A stretch of DNA of 13,175 bases from an uncultured Mycoplasmatota bacterium (GTDB lineage Bacteria; Bacillota_I; Bacilli_A; RF39; UBA660). Positions 13,091-13,175 of this stretch are shown piece after piece (the first letter of the stretch is position 1; each line of letters begins with the position of its first letter). A model generated the notes under the pieces. That model had not been told where the DNA came from and did no database searches. It was given only the letters and a program-made list of their open reading frames with translations. The position numbers and the translations under genes were made by a program. The DNA lies in NCBI GenBank assembly GCA_900549285.1, contig URNW01000027.1, forward strand, positions 1-13,175, written 5' to 3'.

Positions 13091-13175
13091 AAGGGAAAAT
13101 AAAATATATAGTAATAGTAGTAATAGCAATCATAATAATAGGAATAGGAATGACATATTCCTATTTTAGAGTGGG
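13087..13175 (+). CDS. N-terminus of a membrane-anchored protein (cut by window end)
   Basis: ATG at 13087 has a strong ribosome binding site, AAAGGTGGAG (13075-13084). The 29 visible codons encode a short basic start (MKGKIKY), a hydrophobic stretch rich in Ile and Val (8-21), then GMTYSYFRVG. This is a signal anchor or uncleaved membrane helix with the rest probably outside. Codons are almost all A-ending (ata, gta, gga), like the first half of the surface gene at the left edge and unlike the housekeeping genes between. I infer a related surface protein but cannot name it from 29 residues. It is preceded by a consensus promoter and a tandem-HTH regulator read in the opposite direction. Confidence 0.7.
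   Translation, partial: MKGKIKYIVIVVIAIIIIGIGMTYSYFRV

Overview
The window is very A+T-rich and reads with the standard genetic code: TGG encodes Trp, and TGA serves as a stop at 728-730 and 8499-8501. The order dnaG - rpoD - trmK - yqfQ, the sortase-anchored surface protein and the AGGTGG-type ribosome binding sites point to a low-GC Bacillota. The compact genes suggest an uncultured, host-associated Bacilli lineage (RF39-like or Erysipelotrichia-like). The phylum is well supported; the finer placement is inference.

Layout. 1-730 is the 3' end of a secreted or surface protein gene, followed by a structured 3' region and a terminator. 864-1653 is a 54-residue membrane peptide gene coupled to cmk (CMP kinase). 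It converges on a short single-domain YigZ/IMPACT gene (1634-1993, minus). A 13-bp perfect inverted repeat carries overlapping divergent promoters for yigZ and for a uvrC operon (2053-5850). That operon is uvrC (nucleotide excision repair nuclease), an RnfC-like iron-sulfur protein and an RnfD-like membrane protein. Next come an adhesin- or pilin-like wall protein with an N-terminal thioester domain and four CnaB/SpaA-like domains (5951-7975), and its overlapping sortase gene (to 8501), closed by a terminator. The DNA primase / sigma-A / tRNA m1A22 methyltransferase operon (8602-12111) follows and converges on yqfQ (minus). The right end holds a two-headed XRE regulator (minus), a divergent promoter region with a possible operator, a short upstream ORF, and the start of a membrane-anchored protein cut off by the window end.

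Most unusual content. The RnfC/RnfD-like pair keeps the family fold and both [4Fe-4S] ferredoxin motifs. However, the RnfC-like protein lacks the glycine-rich NADH/flavin motif, and the RnfD-like protein lacks the Thr motif for covalent FMN. No rnfA, B, E or G is present in the window, and the pair is transcribed behind uvrC. It looks like an Rnf-derived two-protein electron-transfer module of unknown function.

Other points are a promoter lying just before a terminator-like hairpin upstream of the adhesin, the symmetric yigZ/uvrC promoter, and the tandem-HTH regulator beside a surface-type gene. The two partial genes at the window edges share an A-ending codon style that differs from the housekeeping block between them.
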